In this document: positions 25,451-34,565 of the stretch, piece after piece
How the letters are laid out: every line of letters begins with the position of its first letter
Position numbering within the stretch: position 1 is the stretch's first letter
The notes under the pieces: model-generated
Told to the model about the DNA's origin: nothing
Databases searched by the model: none
Seen by the model: the letters and a program-made list of their open reading frames with translations, nothing else
Assembly: GCF_001581005.1 (NCBI RefSeq)
Contig: NZ_LHZV01000062.1
Span: forward strand, 83,563-147,562
DNA: 64,000 nt
Direction of reading: 5' to 3'
Source: Acetobacter orleanensis
Lineage (GTDB): Bacteria; Pseudomonadota; Alphaproteobacteria; Acetobacterales; Acetobacteraceae
Made by a program: the position numbers and the translations under genes

Positions 25451-27331
25451 ATGTTTTTTTCGTCCCGTTTGCGGGGCGGTCTGACACGTCGTCGGTTTGT
25501 GACCGGGGTAGGCGCTGGGGGGCTTATGGCCGCAGTGCCACGCTCGGCACTGTCTTCACCTAACGAACGCCCTGCTGGTCTGATCCCGGCAGAGGCTTCG
25601 GCAACGTGGAACCTGAGTGTTGGCCGCACCCATATTGAAATTGACCGCAAAGCCCTGAATGCTCCCTGTATTGGCGGCACCGTGCCGGGCCCGGTGCTGC
25701 GTTGGAGGCAGGGGGATACCGTAACGGTCAATGTGACCAATACGCTCAAGCACGAGAAAACCTCCATCCATTGGCACGGTATTCGCTTGCCGTCGGATAT
25801 GGATGGCGTACCCGGCCTGAGTTTTACCGGTATCAAACCGGGTGAGACATTTTCCTACAGTTTCCGGCTGCACCAAAGCGGCACATACTGGTACCATAGC
25901 CATTCCGGCATGCAGGAAGCGCAGGGGCTTTACGGTGCGGTGGTCATAGACCCCCTTCACCCGGACCCGAATGCGTGTGAGAGGGATTACGTAATCCTGC
26001 TGTCCGAATGGACGGATGTGTCTCCCATGGACATGATCAACAACCTGAAAATGCAGGATGATTATTATGTCTTCCGGCAGCGTACCGCCGCGTCTTTTCC
26101 AAAAGAGGCGAGAGCGGCCGGGGGTGCTGTGGCAGCCCTGAAAGACCGGCTGGCATGGTCTCGTATGCGGATGGCCGCCACCGATATTTCGGACGTTACA
26201 GGGATTATTTATACCTATCTGCTCAATGGCCACGCCCCGGACGGAAACTGGCAGGGCTTGTTTCGGCCCGGTGAGCGGGTGCGTCTGCGGTTTATCAATG
26301 GGTCCTCCATGACCTTTTTTGACATCCGTATTCCCGGTCTGGACATGCTGGTGGTGCAGGCGGACGGGAATGACGTGGAGCCCGTGCCAGTGGATGAATT
26401 CCGTATAGGTGTTGCGGAAACCTATGATGTCATCGTGCAGCCAAAGGAAGACCGAGCGTACACCATTTTTGCCCAGAGTGAGGACCGGACAGGGTATGCG
26501 CGTGGAACCCTAGCCCCCCGCGCCGGTATGGCAGGGCCAATCCCGCCAATGGACCCGCGCCCGGTACGCACCATGGTTGATATGGGCATGGGCGACATGA
26601 AACCCGGCGAGAGCATGAACGCCATGAACGCCATGGATATGTCGGGCGGAGGAGAGCGGTCAGGTATGGACCATTCCAGTATGGAGCACTCAGACATGCC
26701 TCGTTCAGCTATGGGTCAGTCTGGTGAGGCCGGGGCTGGTATGAGTATGGCCGGAATGGACAGGCCCGGCATGGCGCCGCACGCCATGCACCATATAATG
26801 CCCCCGATGGAGGTGGATGATCCCGGGCCGCCGCCCATCAATGTAGAAAACCAGAATGTCGCCATGATGCCGGTGGACCGGCTGGGTAGCCCCGGTGACG
26901 GGCTGGAGCAGAACGGACGCCGCGTTTTGACCTACACGCAGTTGCGTGCCACCCGGCCGGGAGCGGACCCGCGCCCGCCCAGCCGTGAGATCATCCTGCA
27001 TCTGACCGGCAATATGGAACGCTATATCTGGGGGTTTAATGGCCGGAAATTTTCGGAATCTGGCCCTATTCGCCTGAAAAAAGGGGAAAGGGTCCGCTTT
27101 ACGCTGATTAACGACACCATGATGGAACACCCCATCCATCTGCATGGCCTGTGGAGTGAACTGGAAAACGGGCAAGGCGCGTATCGCCCCTATAAGCACA
27201 CGCTTATTTCTCAGCCGGGCTCCCGCATGAGCTATCTGGTGACAGCGGATGTTCCGGGCATGTGGGCTTACCACTGCCACCTGATGCTGCACATGGAACT
27301 AGGCATGTTTCGCACGGTGATTGTGGAATGA
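25451..27331 (+). CDS. copA: Periplasmic multicopper oxidase CopA (copper resistance)
   Basis: A 626-residue Tat substrate (twin-arginine TRRRFVTG near residue 14). The three cupredoxin domains carry all copper sites: His107-Trp-His109 (HWHG), His149 and His151 (YWYHSHSG), HPIHLHG, and the C-terminal HCH (608-610) with His614 and axial Met619. Between domains 2 and 3 is a Met/His/Asp-rich insert of about 90 residues (MGDMKPGESMNAMNAMDMSG and following) typical of CopA/PcoA, thought to bind extra Cu(I). It probably oxidises Cu(I) to Cu(II) in the periplasm. Its stop overlaps the start of copB. The P-type ATPase at 31802 is unrelated although it shares the CopA name. Confidence 0.95.
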   Translation: MFFSSRLRGGLTRRRFVTGVGAGGLMAAVPRSALSSPNERPAGLIPAEASATWNLSVGRTHIEIDRKALNAPCIGGTVPGPVLRWRQGDTVTVNVTNTLKHEKTSIHWHGIRLPSDMDGVPGLSFTGIKPGETFSYSFRLHQSGTYWYHSHSGMQEAQGLYGAVVIDPLHPDPNACERDYVILLSEWTDVSPMDMINNLKMQDDYYVFRQRTAASFPKEARAAGGAVAALKDRLAWSRMRMAATDISDVTGIIYTYLLNGHAPDGNWQGLFRPGERVRLRFINGSSMTFFDIRIPGLDMLVVQADGNDVEPVPVDEFRIGVAETYDVIVQPKEDRAYTIFAQSEDRTGYARGTLAPRAGMAGPIPPMDPRPVRTMVDMGMGDMKPGESMNAMNAMDMSGGGERSGMDHSSMEHSDMPRSAMGQSGEAGAGMSMAGMDRPGMAPHAMHHIMPPMEVDDPGPPPINVENQNVAMMPVDRLGSPGDGLEQNGRRVLTYTQLRATRPGADPRPPSREIILHLTGNMERYIWGFNGRKFSESGPIRLKKGERVRFTLINDTMMEHPIHLHGLWSELENGQGAYRPYKHTLISQPGSRMSYLVTADVPGMWAYHCHLMLHMELGMFRTVIVE

Positions 27332-28143
27332 GGCGCGTTGTTTTTCCAGCATTCTGCCTGCTGGCTCAGGCATTGTGCCTCTCTGCGGGGTATGCGGCTG
27401 AAACTCTTTCGTCCGGAGCACCCTCTTACACAAACGGATCGCGCTACCATGCGGCGGATGCCCCTACGGGAACACCGGTTGTATATCTGGGGAATATAAA
27501 ACCTGTCATGGACCAGCAGAGTTATTTTCATGGCATCATGGATGAGCTGGAGGGGCGCTATGCGCCGGGGGGTACGGATCTGCGCTGGGATGGCGAGGCT
27601 TGGTACGGGTCAGATTACAACAAGGTGTGGTTGAAAACCGAAGGCACGCTGGAGCGTGGTCGCTTGCGTGATGGCGATCATGAACTGCTCTACAGCCGGT
27701 CCATTTCGCCCTATTTCAACCTTCAGGGCGGTGTGCGGATGGATCTGGATGATGGGCCAACGCGCACATGGGGGGCATTTGGCGTGCAGGGGCTGGCACT
27801 TTACGAGTTTGAAGTACAGGCCACGGCCTATGTCAGTGATCGCGGACGTTTTGCTGCGCGGCTTGAAGGCTCTTACGATTTCCTGTTGACCAATCGCCTC
27901 ATTCTTCAGCCGCAGGCAGAGTTTAATTTTTATACAAAGTCCGATACCGGGCGGCAGGTGGGGGCTGGCTTGTCAGATGTCGATGCCGGTTTACGCCTGC
28001 GCTACGAGCTATGGCGCAAATTCGCACCTTACGTCGCCGTGACATATGCCGGGTCTCTCACACAGGCGCGCCGGATTGTGCATGATCAGGGCGGAGAGAG
28101 CGGCACGCTGCGGTTTACACTGGGGCTCAGAAGCTGGTTCTGA
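27328..28143 (+). CDS. copB: Outer-membrane copper resistance protein CopB
   Basis: The ATG at 27328 overlaps the copA stop (ATGA). The 271-residue product has a signal peptide cut near AGYAAE, then a short spacer, then a beta-rich barrel domain with family segments such as DQQSYFHGIMDELEGRY and a C-terminal aromatic residue (LRSWF) typical of outer-membrane barrels. The N-terminal Met/His-rich region seen in many CopB proteins is very short here. CopB works with CopA in periplasmic copper sequestration or export. Confidence 0.92.
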   Translation: MRRVVFPAFCLLAQALCLSAGYAAETLSSGAPSYTNGSRYHAADAPTGTPVVYLGNIKPVMDQQSYFHGIMDELEGRYAPGGTDLRWDGEAWYGSDYNKVWLKTEGTLERGRLRDGDHELLYSRSISPYFNLQGGVRMDLDDGPTRTWGAFGVQGLALYEFEVQATAYVSDRGRFAARLEGSYDFLLTNRLILQPQAEFNFYTKSDTGRQVGAGLSDVDAGLRLRYELWRKFAPYVAVTYAGSLTQARRIVHDQGGESGTLRFTLGLRSWF

Positions 28144-28172
28144 ATTTTTCTTATTAAAAAAGGATAGTCTTG

Positions 28173-28484
28173 ATGCGGTCTTTTCTTTTGGCATTTGCCA
28201 GCCTTATATGCGCCGATGTTGCGCAGGCTGAACCAACGCGGGCAGCGCTCCGCCAGAACATGACTGGGGTAATGCAGACGCCTGCTGGGAAAATCCCGCA
28301 GGACAGTTTGGAAAATATGAGTATGGAGCAGCAGATGGCCGTATGTGGCAGGCTTGAGATGCTGCAAAAACAGGGCAAGGCGCTGACTAAGGCAGAGCAG
28401 GCGGAGAAAGCCGTTTGTGAGAAAATGCGTGGCACCATGGACATACCTGCGCAACCCGCGCCATCCGCAACACTTGAGCGTTAA
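28173..28484 (+). CDS. Small exported protein of the copAB operon
   Basis: ATG at 28173 with GGAT upstream; 103 residues. A signal peptide (cut near VAQAEP) is followed by a mostly helical, Met- and Gln-rich domain with two cysteines (QMAVCGRL and EKAVCEKM). It lies 29 bases after copB on the same strand and converges on csoR. The family is not recognised; similar small exported proteins trail copper operons. A copper-chaperone or metal-storage role is only inferred. Confidence 0.65.
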   Translation: MRSFLLAFASLICADVAQAEPTRAALRQNMTGVMQTPAGKIPQDSLENMSMEQQMAVCGRLEMLQKQGKALTKAEQAEKAVCEKMRGTMDIPAQPAPSATLER

Positions 28485-28507
28485 TTGAAAAAACGTAGGA
28501 AGACTGC

Positions 28508-28852
28508 TCAGCGGATCATTCTACGCACGACGCGCAGGAGTTCATCAATAGTATCTTCCCCGCCATCATCCTGCACGGCCTTGCGCACGCAGCCATTGAC
28601 ATGAGTGGAGAGGATTTCGGTCGCAACGCCGTCCAGTGCGGATTTTACAGCAGAAATCTGCATGAGGATATCAACGCAATAGCGGTCCTGCTCCACCATG
28701 TTCAGCACCCCGCCAATCTGCCCTTCAATACGGCGCAGCCGGTTGGTCAGGGATTTTTTATTGGGTTGCTGCACACGCTTGTCAGCGTTTGCCTGATCCT
28801 CACACGCATCACATCGGGCTGGGGCGTGTTTGTCCGGGAGCTGGGTTGCCAT
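28508..28852 (-). CDS. csoR: Copper-sensing repressor CsoR
   Basis: The 114-residue all-helical protein of the CsoR/RcnR family (RLRRIEGQIGGVLNMVEQDRYC) carries the Cu(I) ligand set Cys59, His84 and Cys88 (C-x24-H-x3-C), distinguishing it from RcnR and FrmR types. It also has an N-terminal CDAC pair that may add a metal site. GGGGAT precedes the ATG. CsoR represses copper-export genes and releases DNA when Cu(I) binds. A CsoR-like palindrome stands upstream of the CopA ATPase 2.9 kb away, making that gene a likely target. Confidence 0.9.
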   Translation of the reverse strand: MATQLPDKHAPARCDACEDQANADKRVQQPNKKSLTNRLRRIEGQIGGVLNMVEQDRYCVDILMQISAVKSALDGVATEILSTHVNGCVRKAVQDDGGEDTIDELLRVVRRMIR

Positions 28853-28949
28853 GTTATCCCCTTTCTCTGGGTGTTGCTTCTCCTAGCAGGTCAGACTGTC
28901 TCCCGCCACTATGGGGAGAAAGACCGCAGCAAGGGGCGAAAAAAGCGGC

Positions 28950-31625
28950 TCAGACTGTTTTGCGGAGGGAGAGCGTGATGGTCCGCCCCAGCGGATCCAT
29001 AAAAGCGGGCTGATAGCCTGCGGGTGTGCTGCCTTTGCCATTATGAACATGGATCCGTTCATTAAAAAGATTTTCTACGGATAAAAAGAGACGAAAGTTT
29101 TTCGCCCATGTTCGTCGCTCCCAGTGGGGAAGCTGACCCAGATCAGCAAAAACTGTCGCATCCATCGTCCCAAGTGCACTGAAAGACAGATTATCCGCGG
29201 CAGAGGATGCCACGGTCGCTGTTCCTGCCTGCCATTTTCCGACAAGCCGGAGACCAAGCCCTTTGTCATAAACACCGCCCTGAAGTTCCATTTCATGCCG
29301 GGGCTGTCCACCCAGACCGCTGATGGTGCCGCCTTTTAGCAGATTGATAGCAGGCAGACCGGCCCGCAGCGTGACAGTATCTCGTAGCCGCCAGACTTGT
29401 GTCGCGACGAGATAGAGACGGCCATGCGGCTTTTCCGGTTTACCATGTTTGTCTGTTCCACCCGCATGGAGCGGGCGCGAGAAGGACAACGTGGCATTCC
29501 ATTCGCTTCGGTTTTCCCCATCAGCATTAAGCGGGCGTGTATCAACACTTTCCAGAAGCCCCGCGGCATTGCGGAGATAACGGTCGGGGAAGGCGTTTTC
29601 AATGGCGGCTGTTGCTGTGGGCAGGGTGAGAATGGTGTTGTGTGTTGTGTCATGCACATAGTTCACATGCAGCAATGTGCCTGTGAGATAAGGAAGAGTG
29701 AGTATCGTGCCCAGACTTATTTCATGCCGACTGGTGGCTTTCAGGAATGGGTTGCCACCCGAAAGACTGGTAACCTGCACGGATTGTCCGGTTACATAAT
29801 CATATGTTGTCACGTTAGGGGTCTGGATGGTCGGTGCCACAAGCTGGGATGCTGTTGGCGCTTCCTGACTGTTGGTGAGAGAGATCGGGAACTGCATCCA
29901 TGAGAGGGGTGACCATGTCACACCCCCGCCAATGGTGCCGAGTGTACCAAAATGTGACACCTGATTAACGGCCGCGTTTATATTTCCATCCAGTTTGCCC
30001 AGAAACGACAGGATGTGTTTGCTCCTGTTGGCAAGAGGAATGTCCGCGTTAAACTGAAATATGCCAACGTCCCGCTGGATATGGCTGGAAGACCGCGTGG
30101 TTTTGATAGCGGAAAAGGTATTCTGATCTGTCAGCGCGCCGGTTAGGGAAGAACTGGTTGCAACATCCCCTGCGGGCAGCGCAAAGAGCGCTCCGGTTAT
30201 CAACCCGCTGATCTGCCCGTTGTTGCTGGTGGTGTGACCGTAATTCAGCGTGCGTTGAGAAAGTATGCGGGCTGGAAAGAGAGAAAACGGGTTAAGGGTG
30301 TTACCCTCCGTCATCAGGTCCGTCTGGGCTGTTTGCAAATTCAGGCCAGTCTGACTGCTGGTGGTTGTTTCTGACCAATCATAGCTGCCGGTGCTATTCC
30401 ACTTCCAGTCTCCGATATTGCCATCAAATTTAAGCCCCGCATGGGCTGTTTCCGTATGGGCTTTCTGGCGGAGCGGAGAGATATTTGTAAAATTTCGATA
30501 GAGTAAAATATTGTCTGAAAACGGAGAAAACAGGCTGCTGGCAGGGAGTGTCAGAACACCACGTGCGGGCCCTTGCAGACTGCGCTGGTCTTTGCGCGTA
30601 TAGGCCAGGTTGAGGGAGGAGGATATGGTTTTAAAAATCTGTCCTGCGACAACGCCATTGAATGCCAGCTTTTGCAGGCTGGGCTGGAGCGTGTAGGCCG
30701 AGGCATCTCCGTCGCTATGGGGCAGAGTGGCGTAAGGCAGAAAATCCTGAAACGTGGGCACTTGCGCATTGCTTAAGGAGGGGGCGCCCGCAACAGGCAC
30801 GGGCACGCCTGCCAGCGCATCCAGCCGTGGGTCCAGACTACCGGAGTTTATAGCCGTTACGTTGCCTGCGTTGGCGTATAGCCCGCTGGCCCGCGCAGGG
30901 ACGACGCCGCGTTGGCTATCTTTCAGGTCTGCCTGAGTGGAATAACGCGCACTCAGATTGATCCGCCGTTCACCCTCCAGCTTTGTATAGCTGATGGCAG
31001 GCGCGCCCGTTTCTCCGCCGCCATCTGTGGAGGTTGTGCCCATCAGGCGGGCGCGGATAGCCCGGAAACGCTCCACTGTGATAATATTTACCACCCGCTG
31101 GCTGGCGGAATAGCCATATTTTAGAGCTTCTTCTTCCGTAAAGATTTCTACCCGTTCAATGGTTTCAAACGGAAGGTCTTGTAGCTCCTGCATGCCGGAA
31201 ACTCTTTTGCCGTTCAGCAAGGTTACAGGTGCGTTCCCCCCGGCCCCTCGGCCAGAGCGTGTTTCAGGAGCAATGGCGGTCAGCAGGTCGGAGGCGGAAT
31301 CCACACCGTAAGCCCGGATTTCATCCGCTTTAATTTGCATAAGTGGCTTCAGGTGCCCCAGCGCCTGACCGCGTGCCTTGTGCCCAACCACATCAATTTT
31401 TTCAGGCGAGGCGTTGGCTGCCAGACCGGGTTGAGCAGGTGCGGTGGTGGTTTGGGAATGTGCATCCGTATTGACGGAGGGGTTTTCTGTTTGCTGGGCT
31501 AAGACGGAGGGTGTTGCACCTGCCAGCCCAAGCCCTCCAGCCAGTGTCGCCCGTACAACGCGATGCATTGACAGTGACCATGGGCCAGATTTGCGGAGCA
31601 AATGGGGAGGCGGGAAAACAGACAT
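28950..31625 (-). CDS. TonB-dependent outer-membrane receptor
   Basis: Start taken at Met 31625; an open frame extends further upstream but with no signal features. The ~891-residue product has an exported N-terminus (cut near PSVLAQQ), a plug domain (VTLLNGKRVSGMQELQDLPFETIERVEI is the recognisable core, split here at residues about 130-160), and a long beta-barrel ending in ITLSLRKTV. No gene for its substrate is adjacent. It is divergent from the copper ATPase, and GGGTATA sequences lie between them, so it may be copper-regulated. Many receptors of this size in acetic acid bacteria take up sugars, siderophores or metals; the substrate is unknown. Confidence 0.85.
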   Translation of the reverse strand: MSVFPPPHLLRKSGPWSLSMHRVVRATLAGGLGLAGATPSVLAQQTENPSVNTDAHSQTTTAPAQPGLAANASPEKIDVVGHKARGQALGHLKPLMQIKADEIRAYGVDSASDLLTAIAPETRSGRGAGGNAPVTLLNGKRVSGMQELQDLPFETIERVEIFTEEEALKYGYSASQRVVNIITVERFRAIRARLMGTTSTDGGGETGAPAISYTKLEGERRINLSARYSTQADLKDSQRGVVPARASGLYANAGNVTAINSGSLDPRLDALAGVPVPVAGAPSLSNAQVPTFQDFLPYATLPHSDGDASAYTLQPSLQKLAFNGVVAGQIFKTISSSLNLAYTRKDQRSLQGPARGVLTLPASSLFSPFSDNILLYRNFTNISPLRQKAHTETAHAGLKFDGNIGDWKWNSTGSYDWSETTTSSQTGLNLQTAQTDLMTEGNTLNPFSLFPARILSQRTLNYGHTTSNNGQISGLITGALFALPAGDVATSSSLTGALTDQNTFSAIKTTRSSSHIQRDVGIFQFNADIPLANRSKHILSFLGKLDGNINAAVNQVSHFGTLGTIGGGVTWSPLSWMQFPISLTNSQEAPTASQLVAPTIQTPNVTTYDYVTGQSVQVTSLSGGNPFLKATSRHEISLGTILTLPYLTGTLLHVNYVHDTTHNTILTLPTATAAIENAFPDRYLRNAAGLLESVDTRPLNADGENRSEWNATLSFSRPLHAGGTDKHGKPEKPHGRLYLVATQVWRLRDTVTLRAGLPAINLLKGGTISGLGGQPRHEMELQGGVYDKGLGLRLVGKWQAGTATVASSAADNLSFSALGTMDATVFADLGQLPHWERRTWAKNFRLFLSVENLFNERIHVHNGKGSTPAGYQPAFMDPLGRTITLSLRKTV

Positions 31626-31693
31626 GAACTCAAGCACAATATGGGATTGAATAGGGCGGGCCCGAGGCTGCTTGCGCGCATCGGTCAGGGCTT

Positions 31694-31708
31694 TATGGGG
31701 TGGGTATA
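31694..31708. promoter_or_regulatory. Second G-rich GGGTATA site, nearer the TonB receptor
   Basis: The sequence TATGGGGTGGGTATA shares the GGGTATA half with the CsoR-like palindrome 42 bp to the right. It sits about 70 bp upstream of the TonB receptor start and could let one repressor act on both divergent genes. As a lone half-site with a degenerate partner it is weaker evidence. Confidence 0.3.
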
Positions 31709-31749
31709 AGCTTTGATGATAGCAAAAAATCAAATTTCTTTCCTTTGAC

Positions 31750-31768
31750 TATACCGGGATGGGGTATA
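31750..31768. promoter_or_regulatory. CsoR-type operator overlapping the copA ATPase promoter
   Basis: TATACC (31750-31755) and GGTATA (31763-31768) form an inverted repeat around a G-rich centre (GGGATGG), the general form of CsoR operators: G/C tracts flanked by TA. It lies between a possible -35 (TTGACT, 31745) and a possible -10 (TAAAAT, 31767; 16-bp spacing), and 34 bp before the ATPase start codon. Binding there would block RNA polymerase. Confidence 0.55.
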
Positions 31769-31801
31769 AAATTCACGGAAATGTCCTCAAGGAGCCGTCC
31801 G

Positions 31802-34174
31802 GTGTCACAGACTGTCAGTTTCCCCGTTGGTGGCATGACTTGCGCAGCGTGTGCCGCCCGGATTGAAAAAGTGCTCAACCGTCAGGAAGGCGTGCAGGCA
31901 ACGGTCAATCTCGCGTCGGAACGGGCTCAGGTGCAATTGGACGGGCCAGACGCGTCTGTGGACACCGTTATCGGCGCGGTGCGCAAAGCTGGTTTTACAG
32001 TGGAGGAGAGACGTATCGATCTCGCCCTCTCCGGCATGACCTGCGCCGCCTGTGCCGCGCGGATTGAGACGCTGCTTAACAAACTGCCCATGACGCAGGC
32101 CAGCGTGAATTTTGCAACGGAACGCGCGCATATTGTTTATGTGCCGGGTATTGCAGAACCAGAAACTTTTATTGCCAGAATTGAAAAAGCCGGTTTTGGG
32201 GCAAAGCGTCTGGATAACGGCGTGCGGGAAGACCCTCATGCCCGGCGCCTGGCGAACTGGCGGGCGGAACGCAACCAGTTCCTGCTGACGGCTCTGCTTT
32301 CCCTGCCATTTTTCGGGCAGATGGTCGGCATGTTTCTGGGTGCCCTCCCCATGATGCCAGATTGGGCGCAGTTGCTTCTGGCCACACCCGTGCAGTTTTT
32401 CTGTGGTCGCCATCTGTATCAACGTGCGTGGAATGCAGTGCGGGGTGGTTCTGCCAATATGGATGTGCTCGTCGTGCTAGGCACAACCATCGCCTACGTT
32501 TTTAGTGCCATTGTGGTGCTGTTCCACCTGCCGCAGCCTGTTTATTTTGAGGCCAGCGCGTCCATCATCACCTTGATTTCCCTCGGTAAGCTGATGGAAA
32601 CCCGCGCGAAGAACAGAACCAGCGCTGGGCTTGAAAGTCTCTTACAGCTTCAGCCGCAAATGGCGCATGTAGACCATGGCGCGGAGGTACTAGACCGCCC
32701 CGTTGCGGAGGTGCGCGTGGGTGACAGGCTGGTTGTACGCCCCGGTGAGAGCGTGCCGGTGGATGGCGTGGTGGTGGACGGGGCTTCTGACGTGAATGAG
32801 GCTATGCTGACGGGGGAGAGCCTGCCCGTGCTCAAGCAGAAGAATGATCAGGTATTTGGCGGTACCCTGAACGCCAATGGCGTGCTGCGCATGAAAGCGA
32901 CAGGCGTTGGGGCGGATACTGCACTGTCCCATATTGTAAAAATGGTTGAGCAAGCGCAGGGCTCCAAAGCCAGTGTGCAGCGTCTAGCGGATAAGGTTTC
33001 CAGCATTTTTGTGCCTGCGGTGGTCGGTATCGCACTCGTGACGTTTCTGGTCAGTTGGCTGGTGACAGGCAGCGCCACTGGAAGCCTAATTTCCGCCGTT
33101 TCGGTGCTGGTTATTGCCTGCCCCTGCTCTCTGGGGCTGGCAACACCGACCGCCATTATGGTGGGCACAGGGCTGGGGGCAAAGTCCGGCATCCTGTTCC
33201 GCAATGCCGATGCGCTGGAGCAGGCGGAAAAACTGACAACCATGATTGTCGATAAAACCGGCACGCTGACGGAAGGCAGGCCGACCGTGCAGGATGTGCA
33301 GCCCTCCCCGCAGACAGATGTGGTCTATCTGCTGGCCGTAGCCGCGGCACTGGAGAAAGATTCTGAACATCCTCTGGCGCGTGCTGTGGTGGACTACGCT
33401 TCAGCACAGGGGGTGCAAGTGCCCGCAGTTAGTGCGTTTCAGGCTATTCCGGGACAGGGTGTGACGGCGCAGGTTGGTGAGGCTCTGGCACGGCTTGGCT
33501 CCCCCCGTTTTCTGAAAGACGCTGGCCTCACGGTGGATGAGGCACTGATTGCCGCGTTTGAGAGTGACGGAAAAACGGTGATTGGCGTTGCCCTTGGTGA
33601 GCAGACTCTAGGCTACCTCACCTTGTCCGACAGGGTGCGGCCGGATGCCGTGGCAACGGTCCAAGCGTTGAAGAAAGCCGGGATCAAGGTCGTTATGCTA
33701 ACGGGCGATAACCAGCGCACGGCCTCCGTTGTGGCCGCACAGGTTGGGGTGGATGCCTATATGGCCGGTGTTCTGCCGGGTGACAAAGCAGACGCTGTTG
33801 CAAAATATCGGGCCACAGGCAGCGTAGTTGGCATGGTGGGGGACGGTATTAATGATGCCCCGGCTCTGGCTGCGGCGGATGTCGGCTTTGCGATTGGCGC
33901 AGGGGCCGCCATTGCGCTGGAAACCGCAGATGTTGTGCTGATGAAAAGTGATCTGACCAGTGTGCTGGATGCGCTCTCCCTCTCCCACGCAACACTCGCC
34001 AAAATCCGTCAGAATCTGTTTTTTGCTTTTATTTACAATATTCTTGGCTTACCGCTGGCTGCCTGTGGGTTGCTCAACCCGATTGTGGCAGGGGCCGCTA
34101 TGGCGATGAGTTCTGTCTCGGTCGTCAGTAACTCTTTGCTGCTTAATCGCTGGCGGCCGCAGTCCCGCTTATAA
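31802..34174 (+). CDS. copA: Cu(I)-exporting P1B-type ATPase CopA
   Basis: Start chosen as GTG 31802 because AAGGAG lies 7 bases upstream; ATG at 31781 is an alternative. The ~790-residue pump has two N-terminal metal-binding domains (GMTCAAC: Cys14/Cys17 and Cys81/Cys84), eight helices with the Cu(I) channel motif CPC (Cys440-Pro-Cys442), phospho-acceptor Asp484 in DKTGTLTEG, TGDN and MVGDGINDAPAL. It exports cytoplasmic Cu(I) to the periplasm, where the CopA oxidase and RND systems can take over. It is convergent with the copZ chaperone gene and divergent from the TonB receptor. Confidence 0.96.
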   Translation: MSQTVSFPVGGMTCAACAARIEKVLNRQEGVQATVNLASERAQVQLDGPDASVDTVIGAVRKAGFTVEERRIDLALSGMTCAACAARIETLLNKLPMTQASVNFATERAHIVYVPGIAEPETFIARIEKAGFGAKRLDNGVREDPHARRLANWRAERNQFLLTALLSLPFFGQMVGMFLGALPMMPDWAQLLLATPVQFFCGRHLYQRAWNAVRGGSANMDVLVVLGTTIAYVFSAIVVLFHLPQPVYFEASASIITLISLGKLMETRAKNRTSAGLESLLQLQPQMAHVDHGAEVLDRPVAEVRVGDRLVVRPGESVPVDGVVVDGASDVNEAMLTGESLPVLKQKNDQVFGGTLNANGVLRMKATGVGADTALSHIVKMVEQAQGSKASVQRLADKVSSIFVPAVVGIALVTFLVSWLVTGSATGSLISAVSVLVIACPCSLGLATPTAIMVGTGLGAKSGILFRNADALEQAEKLTTMIVDKTGTLTEGRPTVQDVQPSPQTDVVYLLAVAAALEKDSEHPLARAVVDYASAQGVQVPAVSAFQAIPGQGVTAQVGEALARLGSPRFLKDAGLTVDEALIAAFESDGKTVIGVALGEQTLGYLTLSDRVRPDAVATVQALKKAGIKVVMLTGDNQRTASVVAAQVGVDAYMAGVLPGDKADAVAKYRATGSVVGMVGDGINDAPALAAADVGFAIGAGAAIALETADVVLMKSDLTSVLDALSLSHATLAKIRQNLFFAFIYNILGLPLAACGLLNPIVAGAAMAMSSVSVVSNSLLLNRWRPQSRL

Positions 34175-34182
34175 GGCGCGGC

Positions 34183-34215
34183 CCATCAGAGGACAGCATA
34201 AGCCTGTTCTGATGG
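34183..34215. terminator. Hairpin between convergent copA ATPase and copZ genes
   Basis: CCATCAGAGGACAG and CTGTTCTGATGG form a long imperfect stem around a 7-base loop, just after the ATPase stop. There is no T-run, so it may be a weak or Rho-assisted terminator, or serve to separate the two convergent transcripts. Confidence 0.45.
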
Positions 34216-34272
34216 ACGCGGCTCAGGTCGGCATGATGCTGCGCGATGCGCTACGATCTTGCTGGCAGGCAC

Positions 34273-34485
34273 TCAGGAGGCCAGATCAAACCCCAGATCC
34301 TCAACCACATCGGCAAACTGCTGCGGTGTGACCACAGCCGGGTCATACTGCACCGTTACGGTGCCGCCTTCCAGAACAACATCCGCTTCGGAAACACCGT
34401 TCAGGGCTTCCAGAGCCTTCTTCAGCTTGCTGGAGCAGCCTGTGCAGGACATGCCTTCAACAACAAAGGTTTCTGTTTTGACCAT
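34273..34485 (-). CDS. copZ: Copper chaperone CopZ (heavy-metal-associated domain)
   Basis: ATG 34485 follows GGAG at 8 bases, giving a 70-residue single HMA domain with the Cu(I) motif GMSCTGC (Cys14, Cys17) and the usual beta-alpha-beta pattern (VTVQYDPAVVTPQQFADVV). It would carry Cu(I) to the CopA ATPase or to CsoR. The gene is convergent with the ATPase gene rather than in its operon, so it has its own promoter in the 80-bp gap before the bc1 operon end. Confidence 0.92.
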   Translation of the reverse strand: MVKTETFVVEGMSCTGCSSKLKKALEALNGVSEADVVLEGGTVTVQYDPAVVTPQQFADVVEDLGFDLAS

Positions 34486-34565
34486 CGTTTTTGCTCCTTG
34501 TGTTGCGTGCTGTATCAGCAAGGTTTATCCGCCAAATGCCCGCCACAGGCAACGCAGGGCGGGTT

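Noticed and set aside
31700..31730. GATGATAGC upstream of the TonB receptor as a Fur box
   Set aside because: Too few matches to the 19-bp consensus and no symmetric partner.
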